Shown: piece by piece, positions 43,813 to 52,814 of the stretch
Layout of the letters: each line of letters begins with the position of its first letter
How positions within the stretch are numbered: the first letter of the stretch is position 1
Origin: Candidatus Rokuibacteriota bacterium
Lineage (GTDB): Bacteria > Methylomirabilota > Methylomirabilia > Rokubacteriales > CSP1-6
Assembly (NCBI GenBank): GCA_003220615.1
Contig: QHTB01000151.1
Coordinates: forward strand, 1 to 64,000
Length of the DNA stretch: 64,000 bases
Direction: 5' to 3'
The notes under the pieces: model-generated
Told to the model about the DNA's origin: nothing
What the model saw: only the letters and a program-made list of their open reading frames with translations
Databases searched by the model: none
Translations under genes and position numbers: made by a program

Positions 43813-46127
43813 GGTCGACCTCCCTGCCGGAGCGCATCCCACACGCGTGCGGGCGTCAGCGGCAGCGTCCTGATGTCGATGCCGTAGTCGGCGAGCGCGT
43901 CCTCGACGGCGTTGGCGATGACCGCGGGCGGCGAGATGATGCCGCTCTCGCCCACGCCCTTGATGCCGAGCTCGTTCACCATGGAGGCGTGGTCGAGGGC
44001 GATCACGTCGAGCGGTGGAATCTGATCGGCGCGCGGCACGCCGTAGTCCATGAGGCTGGCCGTGAGGAGCTGGCCGTTGGCATCGAAGACGAGGGCTTCA
44101 CTCAGCGCGGCCCCGATGCCCTGGACGACGCCGCCGTGAAGCTGACCTTCGACGACCATGGGATTGATCGGACGCCCGCAATCGTGGACGGCGGCGTAAC
44201 GCAGCACGCGGATCATGCCGGTCTCGACGTCCACCTCGACCACGCACGCGTGGGCGCCGAACGCCCACGTCACCGTGCCAGGGTAAAAGAACGCGCAGGC
44301 ATGAAGGCCGGGGCTGCCAGCGGCGGCGAGCGCTTTGCTTCGTACGGCCGCGCGCGCGAGGTCGCCCAGCGCCACACCGCGCCCGACGAAGCCGGCCACG
44401 TGAGCACGTCCGCCTGCCAGGACCACGTCGTCCGGCGCGCACTCGAGCGTCTCGGCAGCGACCCGTCGCGCACGATCAGCAACGTCGCGGCTGGCTCGCG
44501 CGATGGCGGGGCCGGCGACGGCGGCGACGCGGCTGGCGATGGTGCCCATCCCGAAGCCGATCACGCTGGTGTCGCCTCCCATCACGATGACGCGCTCGGG
44601 CGGCACGCCAAGCTCGGCCGCACAAATTTGGGCGAGCGTGGTCTCGTGCGATTGGCCCTGGGAGGCGACTCCGATGAGGAGCTTGACGGTCCCGTCGGTG
44701 TCGACCCGGACGTCGGCGCCCTCGAACGGACCGATCCCCGTGCCTTCGACGTACGCCGAGAGGCCGAGCCCGATCGGCCGGCTGCTCCCTCGCCGCTCTT
44801 GCTGTTGCTTGCGCCATCGGTCGTAATCCAAACGCTCGAGGACGCGGTCGAAGGCCGCCGGATAATCCGCAGGGTCGTAGACGATCGCCACACCATCGCG
44901 ATACGTCAGGCCCGTCCGGTACGGCATCGCGTCAGGCCGGACGAGATTCCGGCGGCGCAGTGCGGCCGGATCCATCCCGATCGCGCGCGCCGCGCGGTCG
45001 AGCACGCGGTCCATCACGAACGCTGCTTCCGGTCGGCCGGCGCCCCGATACGCGGCCGTGAACGGTTTGTTCGTCACGACGTTGACGGCGCGCGCTCGGT
45101 AGTTCGGGACCCGGTAGGGCCCCGGCAGGTGGTTCATGGTGTTGATGGTGATGACGTCGCTCAGCATCGGGTAGGCGCCGTGGTCCCGCGTGAAGCTCGT
45201 CTCGAGCGCGACGATCTCGCCGTCGTGGCGCACGCCGAGCCGGACGACGTGCCGCTGATCCCGGTCGGCCGCGCTGGCGGTGAAGTGCTCGGTCCGCGTC
45301 TCCACCCATTTCACCGGGCGACCGAGCCGCCGCGCGACCGCGGGAATCAGGACGTCCTCCGGATACACGTGGCCTTTACCGCCGAAGCCACCCCCGACGT
45401 CGGGCGCGATGACCCGGATGGACTCCTCGCCCATCCCCAGGGCTCCTGCGACCGCCGTGCGAACGGAGTAGGGGACCTGGCTGGCCGTCCAGACCGTGAA
45501 CCGGCCATCCGCAGCCTGGGGAACCGCGAGGACGCCACGGGGCTCGATCGGCAGCGGCGCCACACGTGGGACCGCGAGCTCGATCTCCACGACCTCCTGG
45601 GCCTCGCTGAATCCTCGCTCGACGTCGCCGACGTCTCCCTGTGTCAGTCCGGCCACGTTGTCCGGCCACTCGTCGAAGACGCGTGGCGCTCCGGTCGCCT
45701 GCGCTGCGTCCACCGTGGCGGCGAGGGCGAGCGGCTCATAGTCAACGACGACGGCGGCAGCGCCGTCGGCTGCGCGAGCTGCATCGTCGGCGACGACGAC
45801 CGCGACGGCTTCCCCGACGGCGCGCACGAGGCCGGCGGCGAGCGCGGGATGACGATATGGGCGGATGGAGGTCGAGGGCACCAGCGGCGGCACGGCGCTT
45901 CCGGTGCATTCGGGGATGTCGGCGCCGGTGAGCACCGCGATCACTCCGGGCAACGCGCGGGCCGGGGCGCCGTCGATTCGCGTGACACGCGCATGGGCGT
46001 GCGGGCTCCGAACGATCGCCGCGTGGAGGATCCCGGGCAGACGCAGGTCGTCGAGATAGCGACCTCGCCCCGTGACGAGACGCTCATCCTCGCGGCGCTT
46101 GATCGAGGTGCCGATAGGCGAGGTCAT
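43806..46127 (-). CDS. Xanthine dehydrogenase family molybdopterin-binding subunit (second, orphan)
   Basis: A 773-residue relative of the subunit at 614-3004. It has [18 protein letters not shown] at the N-terminus, cofactor loop [18 protein letters not shown] (form II type) and [11 protein letters not shown], and the catalytic Glu lies in [13 protein letters not shown]. Start at the ATG 46127; the open frame further upstream crosses the divergent NHL gene and is a shadow. No FeS or FAD subunit is adjacent, so it must share partners with another complex. The reaction is a hydroxylation or oxidation of unknown substrate. Confidence 0.88.
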   Translation of the reverse strand: MTSPIGTSIKRREDERLVTGRGRYLDDLRLPGILHAAIVRSPHAHARVTRIDGAPARALPGVIAVLTGADIPECTGSAVPPLVPSTSIRPYRHPALAAGLVRAVGEAVAVVVADDAARAADGAAAVVVDYEPLALAATVDAAQATGAPRVFDEWPDNVAGLTQGDVGDVERGFSEAQEVVEIELAVPRVAPLPIEPRGVLAVPQAADGRFTVWTASQVPYSVRTAVAGALGMGEESIRVIAPDVGGGFGGKGHVYPEDVLIPAVARRLGRPVKWVETRTEHFTASAADRDQRHVVRLGVRHDGEIVALETSFTRDHGAYPMLSDVITINTMNHLPGPYRVPNYRARAVNVVTNKPFTAAYRGAGRPEAAFVMDRVLDRAARAIGMDPAALRRRNLVRPDAMPYRTGLTYRDGVAIVYDPADYPAAFDRVLERLDYDRWRKQQQERRGSSRPIGLGLSAYVEGTGIGPFEGADVRVDTDGTVKLLIGVASQGQSHETTLAQICAAELGVPPERVIVMGGDTSVIGFGMGTIASRVAAVAGPAIARASRDVADRARRVAAETLECAPDDVVLAGGRAHVAGFVGRGVALGDLARAAVRSKALAAAGSPGLHACAFFYPGTVTWAFGAHACVVEVDVETGMIRVLRYAAVHDCGRPINPMVVEGQLHGGVVQGIGAALSEALVFDANGQLLTASLMDYGVPRADQIPPLDVIALDHASMVNELGIKGVGESGIISPPAVIANAVEDALADYGIDIRTLPLTPARVWDALRQGGRPC

Positions 46128-46196
46128 GGAGGCTGTGGCAGTATGTGGCCCGCAGTATACCCATCCGCAGCGCGCGGGTCGCGCCATGGAGAGTCC

Positions 46197-47120
46197 ATGA
46201 ACTATCGTCCTGTTGTCGGCTGGGGCCGGCTGCCCGAGGGCTGGTCGTACGTGGAAGCCACGAGCGTTGCCGTCGATGCCAACGACAACGTGATCGTGTT
46301 CAACCGGGGCCAGCACCCGGTGATCGTCTTCGATCGAGAAGGCAAATTCCTGCGCTCGTGGGGTGAGGGCCTGATCCGGCGCGCGCACGGTGTCACCGTC
46401 GGACCGGACGGGACCTACTGGCTGACCGACGATCTGCACCACACGATCCGGCAGTTCACTCCCGAGGGCAAGCTGCTGCTCACGATCGGTGATCCCGACA
46501 CTCCGTCCACCTTGCAGGGCGGCAAGCCCTTCAACCGGCCCACGCACGTCGCCTTCGGCCCGAAGACCGGCGACATCTATGTCTCCGACGGGTACGGCAA
46601 CTCACGCGTGCACAAGTACGACCCCAGGGGCAGACACCTTCTTTCCTGGGGCGAGCCCGGGACCGATCCCGGCTGCTTCAACCTGCCGCACAACATCGCC
46701 ACCGATAGCGAGGGCCTCGTGTACGTCGCCGATCGCGAGAACCATCGCGTGCAGATCTTCGATGGTCAGGGGCACTACCTGGCGCAGCTCAACAACCTCC
46801 ACCGGCCTTGTGGCCTCGCCTGTGACCGCCGGAACGGCGGGCTGCTCTACGTCGGCGAACTGCCATCGCAGATGGCGGTGAACGAGGCTGTGGCGAACCT
46901 CGGGGCCCGGGTCAGTGTCGTCTCCCTCAAGGGTGACGTCATCACCCACGTCGGCGGCCGGTTCAAGGGCGAGAAGCCGGGTGAGTTCATGGCGCCCCAC
47001 GCCTGCGCAGTGGACTCGCGGGGTGACTTCTATGTGGCGGAGGTGTCGTGGACGGCGTTCGGATCGCTGGAGAATCCGCCCCGAGAGATCCGATCGCTGC
47101 AGAAGCTCGAACGGGTGTGA
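46197..47120 (+). CDS. NHL-repeat beta-propeller protein
   Basis: A 307-residue protein made of about six NHL-type blades, for example ATSVAVDANDNVIVFNRGQH, RPTHVAFGPKTGDIYVSDG and GLVYVADRENHRVQIFDG. It has no signal peptide, so it appears cytoplasmic. Relatives include peptidyl-alpha-hydroxyglycine lyase-like and 6-bladed lactonase-like proteins, but the catalytic ligands of neither can be confirmed here. It is divergent from the second molybdopterin subunit with only 69 bases between. Its stop overlaps the thioesterase GTG start. Confidence 0.75.
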   Translation: MNYRPVVGWGRLPEGWSYVEATSVAVDANDNVIVFNRGQHPVIVFDREGKFLRSWGEGLIRRAHGVTVGPDGTYWLTDDLHHTIRQFTPEGKLLLTIGDPDTPSTLQGGKPFNRPTHVAFGPKTGDIYVSDGYGNSRVHKYDPRGRHLLSWGEPGTDPGCFNLPHNIATDSEGLVYVADRENHRVQIFDGQGHYLAQLNNLHRPCGLACDRRNGGLLYVGELPSQMAVNEAVANLGARVSVVSLKGDVITHVGGRFKGEKPGEFMAPHACAVDSRGDFYVAEVSWTAFGSLENPPREIRSLQKLERV

Positions 47121-47593
47121 GGACGCAGCCCGAGCTTCCGAACGTCTTCCACTCGTATTTCGGGAACCTGGAAGAGCAGCGGCACGCCGACCGATCCGAG
47201 GATCTCTTCGACGAGTGTTTCGGGTGCGGCGCCGGCCATCCGGACGGTCTCTACGTCCGCTGCTTCAAAACGGCCGAGGGTGTTGCCTCGCCGATCATCA
47301 TCTCGCGAAAGTACCAGGGCCCGCCCGGCGCCGCGCAGGGCGGGATCGTCGCAGCGTATCTGGACGAGGTGCTGGGCGCGGCGGTCGCCCGGCTCCGTGG
47401 AAGACCCGCGGTCACCGGCGAGCTCGCGGTCCGTTACGTGAAACCGGTTCCCATCGAGACCCCACTCATCGGGCATGGACGGGTGACGCTGGAGCACGGG
47501 CGTTACGTAGATGCGGAGGGAAGGCTCGAAGAACTGGCCACGGGCCGCCTGGTTGCCTCGGCCCGTGGCCGGTTCTTTCCGATCGAACGCTAG
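47117..47593 (+). CDS. Hotdog-fold thioesterase (PaaI/4HBT family)
   Basis: The 158-residue protein has the hotdog signature PGAAQGGIVAAYLDEVLG, the helix and strand around a conserved Gly-Gly-Ile-x-Ala. TGELAVRYVKPVPIETPLI follows. An N-terminal extension contains CFGCGAGHPDGL, common in this subgroup. It would hydrolyse an acyl-CoA or similar thioester. The GTG at 47117 overlaps the NHL stop. The substrate is not known. Confidence 0.8.
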   Translation: MRTQPELPNVFHSYFGNLEEQRHADRSEDLFDECFGCGAGHPDGLYVRCFKTAEGVASPIIISRKYQGPPGAAQGGIVAAYLDEVLGAAVARLRGRPAVTGELAVRYVKPVPIETPLIGHGRVTLEHGRYVDAEGRLEELATGRLVASARGRFFPIER

Positions 47594-47604
47594 GCGCTAC
47601 GGGC

Positions 47605-48255
47605 CTAGGCGCGAGTCAGCAGCGTCAGCAAAGGAACGTGCTTGGGAGCCTCCCGGAACCGGCACTTCAGCTCGGGATGCTGGAGCACCTCGACGTAGGC
47701 GCCCATCACCATCCGGTAGTAGTGGGGATGGCGGCCTGATGGGCCACCGTTGTACTCGGTCAGGACTTCTCGAACCGTCGCCCTTCGGGACATGATGTCG
47801 CGGAGGTACGCCATCGCGAACTTCGTGCTGACGATCGGGCTGGCCAGGTCTCCGAGGTCTCGATTCGCCTTGTTCAAGACCGGCCGGCGGAACTGGCCAA
47901 GGCGTGACTCGAACAGCGCGGCCGTGCTGGGAAGGGTCTGAAAGAGCCCAATCTCTCCGGCGGAGCCGACGGCGTCGTACCGGAACTCGGATTCGACTTC
48001 GGCCTGGGCCAGGCTCATGCAGTGGTCGAGGTTGCTGCGCTGGGCTTCTGCGACCAGAATTTCAGGAAATCCCTGGAAAGCCTTGATGGGCGCCTGGGGA
48101 TTCTTCTCGGCGATGTACATCAGGATCGCCCGGTTCAGCCGCTCTGCATCCGCTTCGCCGGCCACCGCGATGACCTGCTTCGTGAGGGCCAGTCCGCTGA
48201 CGGCGATCGCGACTCCAAACGCCAGGATCGCGAGCGTCCTGCTGTGCTGGCTCAT
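47605..48255 (-). CDS. Lytic transglycosylase-like (SLT) domain protein
   Basis: This 216-residue protein has a signal anchor or signal peptide (LAILAFGVAIAVSGLALTK). The SLT pattern is AEVESEFRYDAVGSAGEIG with catalytic Glu in VESEF, then LFQTLPSTAALF, and LTEYNGGPSG for the second motif. It would cleave peptidoglycan glycan strands, perhaps to make room for envelope machinery. It is convergent with the thioesterase gene. No secretion-system gene is next to it. Confidence 0.72.
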   Translation of the reverse strand: MSQHSRTLAILAFGVAIAVSGLALTKQVIAVAGEADAERLNRAILMYIAEKNPQAPIKAFQGFPEILVAEAQRSNLDHCMSLAQAEVESEFRYDAVGSAGEIGLFQTLPSTAALFESRLGQFRRPVLNKANRDLGDLASPIVSTKFAMAYLRDIMSRRATVREVLTEYNGGPSGRHPHYYRMVMGAYVEVLQHPELKCRFREAPKHVPLLTLLTRA

Positions 48256-48410
48256 TCCTCAGCCTCCTTGAACGCGTGATCGCGATTCGAGAACCGAAGT
48301 CAGGAGCTGAACTTCACGGCCGAATGAAGGGAAAGGATCGAAGGTGCAGCCAGGCGAATGATCCCACCTGGGGACCCCCGCCCGCAAGGGCTAGATGCAC
48401 TAGACGCCAA

Positions 48411-48430
48411 AACCACCAGGTGCGGTGGTT
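48411..48430 (-). terminator. Intrinsic terminator of the small zinc-ribbon gene
   Basis: Read on the minus strand, a perfect 7-base stem (AACCACC, 6-base loop, GGTGGTT) is followed by two further T, giving a run of four with the last arm bases. It lies 11 bases downstream of the zinc-ribbon stop at 48442. The run is short, so termination may be partial. Confidence 0.55.
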
Positions 48431-48441
48431 AACGCCTTTGA

Positions 48442-48681
48442 TTAAGAGGACTTGCGGGTCGGTACCTGGGGCCGGATCGTCCGGTAGAAGTCGCGTGAGT
48501 CGTTGTCGCTCTTGCCACCGACGGGGGTCCCGCACTCCCCGCAGACGTAGTCGTATTTGTGCCCTGTGGGCAGCACGAGCAGCAGCTTCTTCCGGGTTGG
48601 AGTGGCCCTCCGGCAGCGAGGGCAGAAGAGGCTCGTCGCCTCGAACTCGCCGAACGCGTCAGGTTCAGCCATCGCCAGCAT
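48442..48681 (-). CDS. Small double-CxxC zinc-ribbon protein
   Basis: A 79-residue protein (from the ATG at 48681; another ATG lies at 48672) with two cysteine pairs. CPRC near residue 21 and CGEC near residue 48 flank a conserved TPTRKKLLLVLPTGHKYDYV core. Similar small cytoplasmic zinc-ribbon proteins are widespread in related lineages without known function. No strong ribosome site is seen, so the exact start is open. It is divergent from the HTH-receiver gene across a region containing spaced repeats. Confidence 0.65.
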   Translation of the reverse strand: MLAMAEPDAFGEFEATSLFCPRCRRATPTRKKLLLVLPTGHKYDYVCGECGTPVGGKSDNDSRDFYRTIRPQVPTRKSS

Positions 48682-48689
48682 TTTAAATC

Positions 48690-48723
48690 TTGACGCAAAC
48701 GTCAAAACCGTCAAATCTGTCAC
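48690..48723. promoter_or_regulatory. Putative operator: inverted and 9-base-phased direct repeats
   Basis: The divergent gap between the zinc-ribbon and HTH-receiver genes contains the perfect palindrome TTGACGCAAACGTCAA (48690-48705). Copies of CGTCAA then occur at 48700 and 48709, with a weaker TGTCAC at 48718, that is, three half-sites in the same orientation at 9-base steps. The first gene downstream encodes a BldC/MerR-like DNA-binding domain, and BldC binds direct repeats head to tail. Autoregulation is the simplest reading. Confidence 0.5.
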
Positions 48724-48734
48724 TACCACCAGGT

Positions 48735-49340
48735 ATGCCGCGCCGCCTCACGGTCAAGACAGGTCAGCCACGCTATCTCACGACCCGGCAGTCGGCCGTT
48801 CGTCTCGGCGTGACGATCAATGCGATCAAAGCGTGGATCCGCGAGGAGCGGTTGCCGGCTCTCAAGACGCCGGGTGGACACCATAGGATCTCGGAGCCTG
48901 ACCTTCTCGAGTTCCACGCCCGTCTGGCCGAGAACTCTCGGACGCCTGTGTCGACGCGGCCGCGCATCCTGGTGGTCGACGACGACCCATCCCTGCTGGC
49001 GGCGCTGCGCGAGACCATCGAGCAAGTCATCCCTGAGGCCATCGTGGCGGTCGCCACTGACGGCTATGAGGCCCTGGTCCAGGTCGGGGCCTTCCGCCCC
49101 GACGTCCTCGTCCTCGACATCCGGATGCCGCGGCTCGACGGTTTCGAAGTCTGCCGTCGGCTGAAGGCCAAGAAGGAGACGGCGTCGATCAGAATCCTGG
49201 CCGTGACGGCGCATCCGGAAGGCCAGGTGCGCGACCAGGTCATGGCGTGCGGCGCCGACGATTTTCTCGAGAAGCCGTTCGCGATCGAGAAGTTTCGCTC
49301 GCGGGTCGTGGGCCTTCTCGCCAAGGGCCTCAGGGCCTGA
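48735..49340 (+). CDS. BldC/MerR-like helix-turn-helix fused to a receiver domain
   Basis: The 201-residue protein has an N-terminal winged HTH (residues 10-60: LTTRQSAVRLGVTINAIKAW, then LKTPGGHHRISEPD), very like BldC and excisionase-type HTH domains. A complete receiver follows (VVDDDPSLLAALRETI, Asp in VLVLDIRMPRLDG, Lys in DDFLEKPFA). HTH before receiver is the reverse of the common order. The ATG at 48735 is used because an upstream TTG would put the operator inside the gene. Its stop overlaps the kinase start (TGATG), so the kinase is its likely partner. Confidence 0.85.
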   Translation: MPRRLTVKTGQPRYLTTRQSAVRLGVTINAIKAWIREERLPALKTPGGHHRISEPDLLEFHARLAENSRTPVSTRPRILVVDDDPSLLAALRETIEQVIPEAIVAVATDGYEALVQVGAFRPDVLVLDIRMPRLDGFEVCRRLKAKKETASIRILAVTAHPEGQVRDQVMACGADDFLEKPFAIEKFRSRVVGLLAKGLRA

Positions 49341-52300
49341 TGGCTCTCGGCGAGTTGCCGGTGCGGTCGTCGAGCGTCCGTGAGGGCGGTACCGTCGTCA
49401 TCGTCGATCCGGACTCCGCTCACGCGGCCGCCATGGCCGATGCCGTGAGAGCCCTGGGCCATGCCGTCACGATCACGGCGACCGCTGCCGAGGCGCTCGC
49501 CTCCATCGAGCGTGAGGCGCCTGACATCCTGGTCCTCGCGGTGACCTTGCCCGACATGGGTGGTCCGGAGCTGGCGCGGCGAGCGAGCCTCCTCTCGACG
49601 CCTCCGGACGTCGTCCTCGTCGCGGAGAGGGCCACCCCAGAGGCAGGCCTCGTCGCGCTCGAGGTCGAGGCCGCGGGCGTCCTGGTGAAGCCCGTGAACG
49701 CGGCCCGCGCCGGCGGCCTCATCGGGCGGCTCGTGGAGCGACATCGCCGTCGCCACGAGCAGCAGGAGTTCACCGAGAAGCTGCGAACGCTGAGCGCCCT
49801 GAGCGGGCTGATCACGTCGGCCCGCGATACCCAGGAGGTGTTCAAGGCACTGGCCCGCGCCGCCACGATGCTGCTCGGCGCTCGCCTCGTCCACGTCTGG
49901 GTCGATGACCCGCGGGCCCAGGTCCTTCGCGTCCGGGGAACGTACGGGCTCGATCCGGAGTTCGAGCGGCCGCTCACCGAGTACGAGGTCATCTCCTACG
50001 GAAGCGGCATGGCCGGAGGCACCTTCACCGCCGGCCGCCCGGAGTTCATCTTCGGCGTCCGGACCAGCCCGCGATGGAAGAACCGCAGGCTTGCCGAAGC
50101 CGCCGGGCTTCACGCCTACGCAGGGCTGCCGCTGATGGCGGGTGATCGCACCCTCGGAGTCCTGGCCATCGTCTTCGGCGAGCGTGGCGAGTTTTCCGTC
50201 GAAGAGAAGGAGCTGATGCAGCGCCTGGCCGATCACGCCGCGTTCACCATCGTCCGCTCCGAGGCTCGCGAGCAGGCCGAGCGCGACCGCGCGCGGCTCG
50301 AGGTGCTCTACGCCGTGTCCCGGCGTCTGGCTTCGGTCCACGACGTGGATGGCGTGCTGAACGCCGTCGTGAACGAGGCCGCCCGGCTGCTCGGGCTCGA
50401 GGCGGCCGGCATTCGGTTGCTCGAGGGCGAGGATCTGGTGATCTCGGCGCGCACGGAAGCGGCCGCCCAGCTCATGACGAGGCCCACGCTGCGTGTGGGC
50501 GAGAGCCTGAGCGGTCGGGTCGTGGCCTCCGGGCAGCCGCTGATCGTCGAGGACATCGAGCAGGAGACGGTCCAGGACCCCGAGCAACGGCAGGCGGCGC
50601 TGCGGGTCGGCTACCACGCCTACCTCGGCGTGCCCCTGAAGGTCGGTGGCCGGGCCGTGGGCGTTCTCAGCGTTTGGGGGCGTGCGGCCCGAAGCTTCGC
50701 ACCCGATGACGTGGCGCTCCTGTCGGCCTTCGCCGACCAGGCGGCCGTGGCCTTCGAGGAGGCTCGGCTGTACGCCGAAACGCGTGAGCGTGAACGCGAG
50801 GCCACCAATCTGGCGCGGGTCACCGCCCACCTCGCGTCGAGCCTCCAGCTGGACCGCGTGCTCGATCTCATCACGTGGAGCGCGAAGGAGCTCCTGCGCT
50901 GCGATGCCGCGGCGGTCTGGCGCTACGACGACGGCCGCGACGGCCTCGTCGCCTACCGGGCGTCCGGAATGCCGATCGAGCGCATTTCGCACGTCGTGGT
51001 GAAGCCGGGGCAGGGGCTGGCCGGACGCGTGCTCAAGGAACGAAAGCCGCTCTGGACACGCCAGCTCACCCGGTCGCTGCAGGACGACGCGCCCGACGCG
51101 TCGGAGACGGCGACAGCGCTCGGGTTGCAGGCGGCGCTGGCGGCACCGATCGTCAGCGGTGAAGAGGCCTATGGCGTGCTCGTCGTCTACCGGCGCGCGG
51201 CCGACGACTTCGCGCTGCGCGAGGTCACGCTCCTGTCGACCCTGGCCGACCACGCGGCCATCGCCGTGCGCAACGCGCGGCTCTACTCGGAGACGCGCCA
51301 GCGGGAGGACGAGAACGCCCAGCTCTACGCGGAGGCCTCGACGCAGCGGGAGCGTCTCGGCCGGATCTTCGATTCGACCTCCGACGGCATCATGTTCGTC
51401 ACGCAGGAGGGCCGCATCGAGGCCATCAATCGCCAGGCCGGAGACCTGCTCGGGACCGACTCCGACGCCATGATCGGCGGCGACCTCCTCGATCTGCTCG
51501 AGGATCGGATCGCGGAGGCAGGTGCCGAGGACGGGCTGCCCCTGTCGTTGCGGACGCTCTTCAGCCACACCGAGGGCGGAGAGGGAGACCTGGCGCTGCC
51601 GCGGCTCAAGCGCGTGCTGCGCTGGGTTGCCCAGCCGACGACGGAGGGCGGCGGCAGAGCGGTCGGGCTGACGATCACGTTCCAGGACGTGACACGCGAC
51701 CGCGAAGTCAACCAGATGAAGACGGATTTCGTCTCCTTCGTCACGCACCAGCTCCGGACGCCGCTGTCCGGGATCAAGTGGATGCTGGAGCTGGTGGCCG
51801 ACGCCGAGATCCCGATCGACATCCGCTCGTACGTCGCCGACGCCCGAGACGCTTCGGAGCGGCTGATCAACCTGGTCAACGACCTGCTCGACATCTCGCG
51901 GCTCGAGCGAGGCCGGCTGGAGATCCGCCCGCAGCCCACCGATCTGGGCGCGCTGACCGCCAGCGTGCTCGAAGAGGTGGCCGGCCTCGTCCGGACGCAC
52001 GACCACCGGATCTCGGTGACGGGCGTCGACGACGCGCCGACCGTGATCGCCGATCCGCAGCTGCTGCGCCAGGTCGTCCTGAACCTCATTTCGAATGCGA
52101 TCAAGTACACGCCGCGGTCGGGCGAGATCGCCATCCGAATCAGCGGCGTTGGCGACCGGGTTCGCTGGGAGATCCAGGACAACGGTATCGGGATTCCGCG
52201 GGACGCCCAGCGCCGGCTCTTCGAGAAGTTCTATCGCGCGGACAACGTGTTCGCGGTGGAGACCGAGGGGACCGGCCTCGGCCTCTACCTGGTGCGACTC

Positions 52301-52396
52301 ATCATCGAACAGTTCGGCGGCCGGGTCTGGTGCGATTCCGAAGAAGGCCGCGGAGCCACGTTCGTGTTCACACTTCCTAACAGCGGGGTGGCGTGA
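49340..52396 (+). CDS. Multi-GAF/PAS sensor histidine kinase with N-terminal pseudo-receiver
   Basis: A 1018-residue soluble kinase. Residues 15-130 have a receiver-like fold, but the acceptor position reads DILVLAVTLPDMGG, Ala for Asp, so it is a pseudo-receiver. Three GAF domains follow (about 150-310, 345-490, 520-665), then a PAS (about 690-790), a HisKA with THQLRTPLSGIKWML (His near residue 804) and an ATPase domain with NLISNAIKYT, IQDNGIGIP and GTGLGLYL. No transmembrane segment is seen, so it likely senses small molecules or redox inside the cell. Genes for two receivers flank it, in TGATG overlaps. Confidence 0.9.
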   Translation: MALGELPVRSSSVREGGTVVIVDPDSAHAAAMADAVRALGHAVTITATAAEALASIEREAPDILVLAVTLPDMGGPELARRASLLSTPPDVVLVAERATPEAGLVALEVEAAGVLVKPVNAARAGGLIGRLVERHRRRHEQQEFTEKLRTLSALSGLITSARDTQEVFKALARAATMLLGARLVHVWVDDPRAQVLRVRGTYGLDPEFERPLTEYEVISYGSGMAGGTFTAGRPEFIFGVRTSPRWKNRRLAEAAGLHAYAGLPLMAGDRTLGVLAIVFGERGEFSVEEKELMQRLADHAAFTIVRSEAREQAERDRARLEVLYAVSRRLASVHDVDGVLNAVVNEAARLLGLEAAGIRLLEGEDLVISARTEAAAQLMTRPTLRVGESLSGRVVASGQPLIVEDIEQETVQDPEQRQAALRVGYHAYLGVPLKVGGRAVGVLSVWGRAARSFAPDDVALLSAFADQAAVAFEEARLYAETREREREATNLARVTAHLASSLQLDRVLDLITWSAKELLRCDAAAVWRYDDGRDGLVAYRASGMPIERISHVVVKPGQGLAGRVLKERKPLWTRQLTRSLQDDAPDASETATALGLQAALAAPIVSGEEAYGVLVVYRRAADDFALREVTLLSTLADHAAIAVRNARLYSETRQREDENAQLYAEASTQRERLGRIFDSTSDGIMFVTQEGRIEAINRQAGDLLGTDSDAMIGGDLLDLLEDRIAEAGAEDGLPLSLRTLFSHTEGGEGDLALPRLKRVLRWVAQPTTEGGGRAVGLTITFQDVTRDREVNQMKTDFVSFVTHQLRTPLSGIKWMLELVADAEIPIDIRSYVADARDASERLINLVNDLLDISRLERGRLEIRPQPTDLGALTASVLEEVAGLVRTHDHRISVTGVDDAPTVIADPQLLRQVVLNLISNAIKYTPRSGEIAIRISGVGDRVRWEIQDNGIGIPRDAQRRLFEKFYRADNVFAVETEGTGLGLYLVRLIIEQFGGRVWCDSEEGRGATFVFTLPNSGVA

Positions 52397-52776
52397 TGGC
52401 AGCCAGCACGAAGAAGATCCTGCTCGTCGAGGACGATCGCTTCCTCCGTCGAGCCTGCGAAGCGAGCCTCCGGCAGCGCGGCTTCACCGTCGTCCCGGCC
52501 ATGGACGGCGAAGAAGGACTGCGCCTGGCTCGCGGCGAGACGCCCGATCTCATTCTCCTCGACCTGCTCATGCCGCGCCTGCCCGGCATCGAGGTCCTGC
52601 GCGCGCTCAAGGCCGACGCGGCGACCAAGGGCATTCCCGTCCTCGTCCTGTCCAACTCTTCCCGCGAGCAGGACGTCGCGGAGGTCATGGAGCTCGGCGC
52701 CGTCGACTACTGGGTGAAGGCGAACCTGTCGCTGAAAGAGCTCTCCGAGCGGGTGGTGCGACTGCTGGGAGCCTGA
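52396..52776 (+). CDS. Stand-alone response regulator receiver
   Basis: A 126-residue CheY-like protein with acidic residues in LLVEDDRFLRRA, phospho-acceptor in LILLDLLMPRLPG and Lys in YWVKANLSL. There is no output domain. The ATG shares a base with the kinase stop (TGATG); a GTG one codon earlier in frame is possible. It is a likely second target of the kinase, relaying to another protein such as the downstream cyclase (inference). Confidence 0.87.
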   Translation: MAASTKKILLVEDDRFLRRACEASLRQRGFTVVPAMDGEEGLRLARGETPDLILLDLLMPRLPGIEVLRALKADAATKGIPVLVLSNSSREQDVAEVMELGAVDYWVKANLSLKELSERVVRLLGA

Positions 52777-52814
52777 ACGGCGCGCCCGCGGGGCCGTGAT
52801 AGGATCGGCCCGCG

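Noticed and set aside
43989-46196. A plus-strand open frame leading into the NHL gene
   Set aside because: Its sequence is Arg/His/Asp-rich shadow coding opposite the second molybdopterin subunit; only the part from 46197 looks like a protein.
48690-48734. TTG start for the HTH-receiver gene at 48690
   Set aside because: It would place the palindrome and direct repeats within the coding region and add residues not expected for the HTH fold; ATG 48735 fits better.
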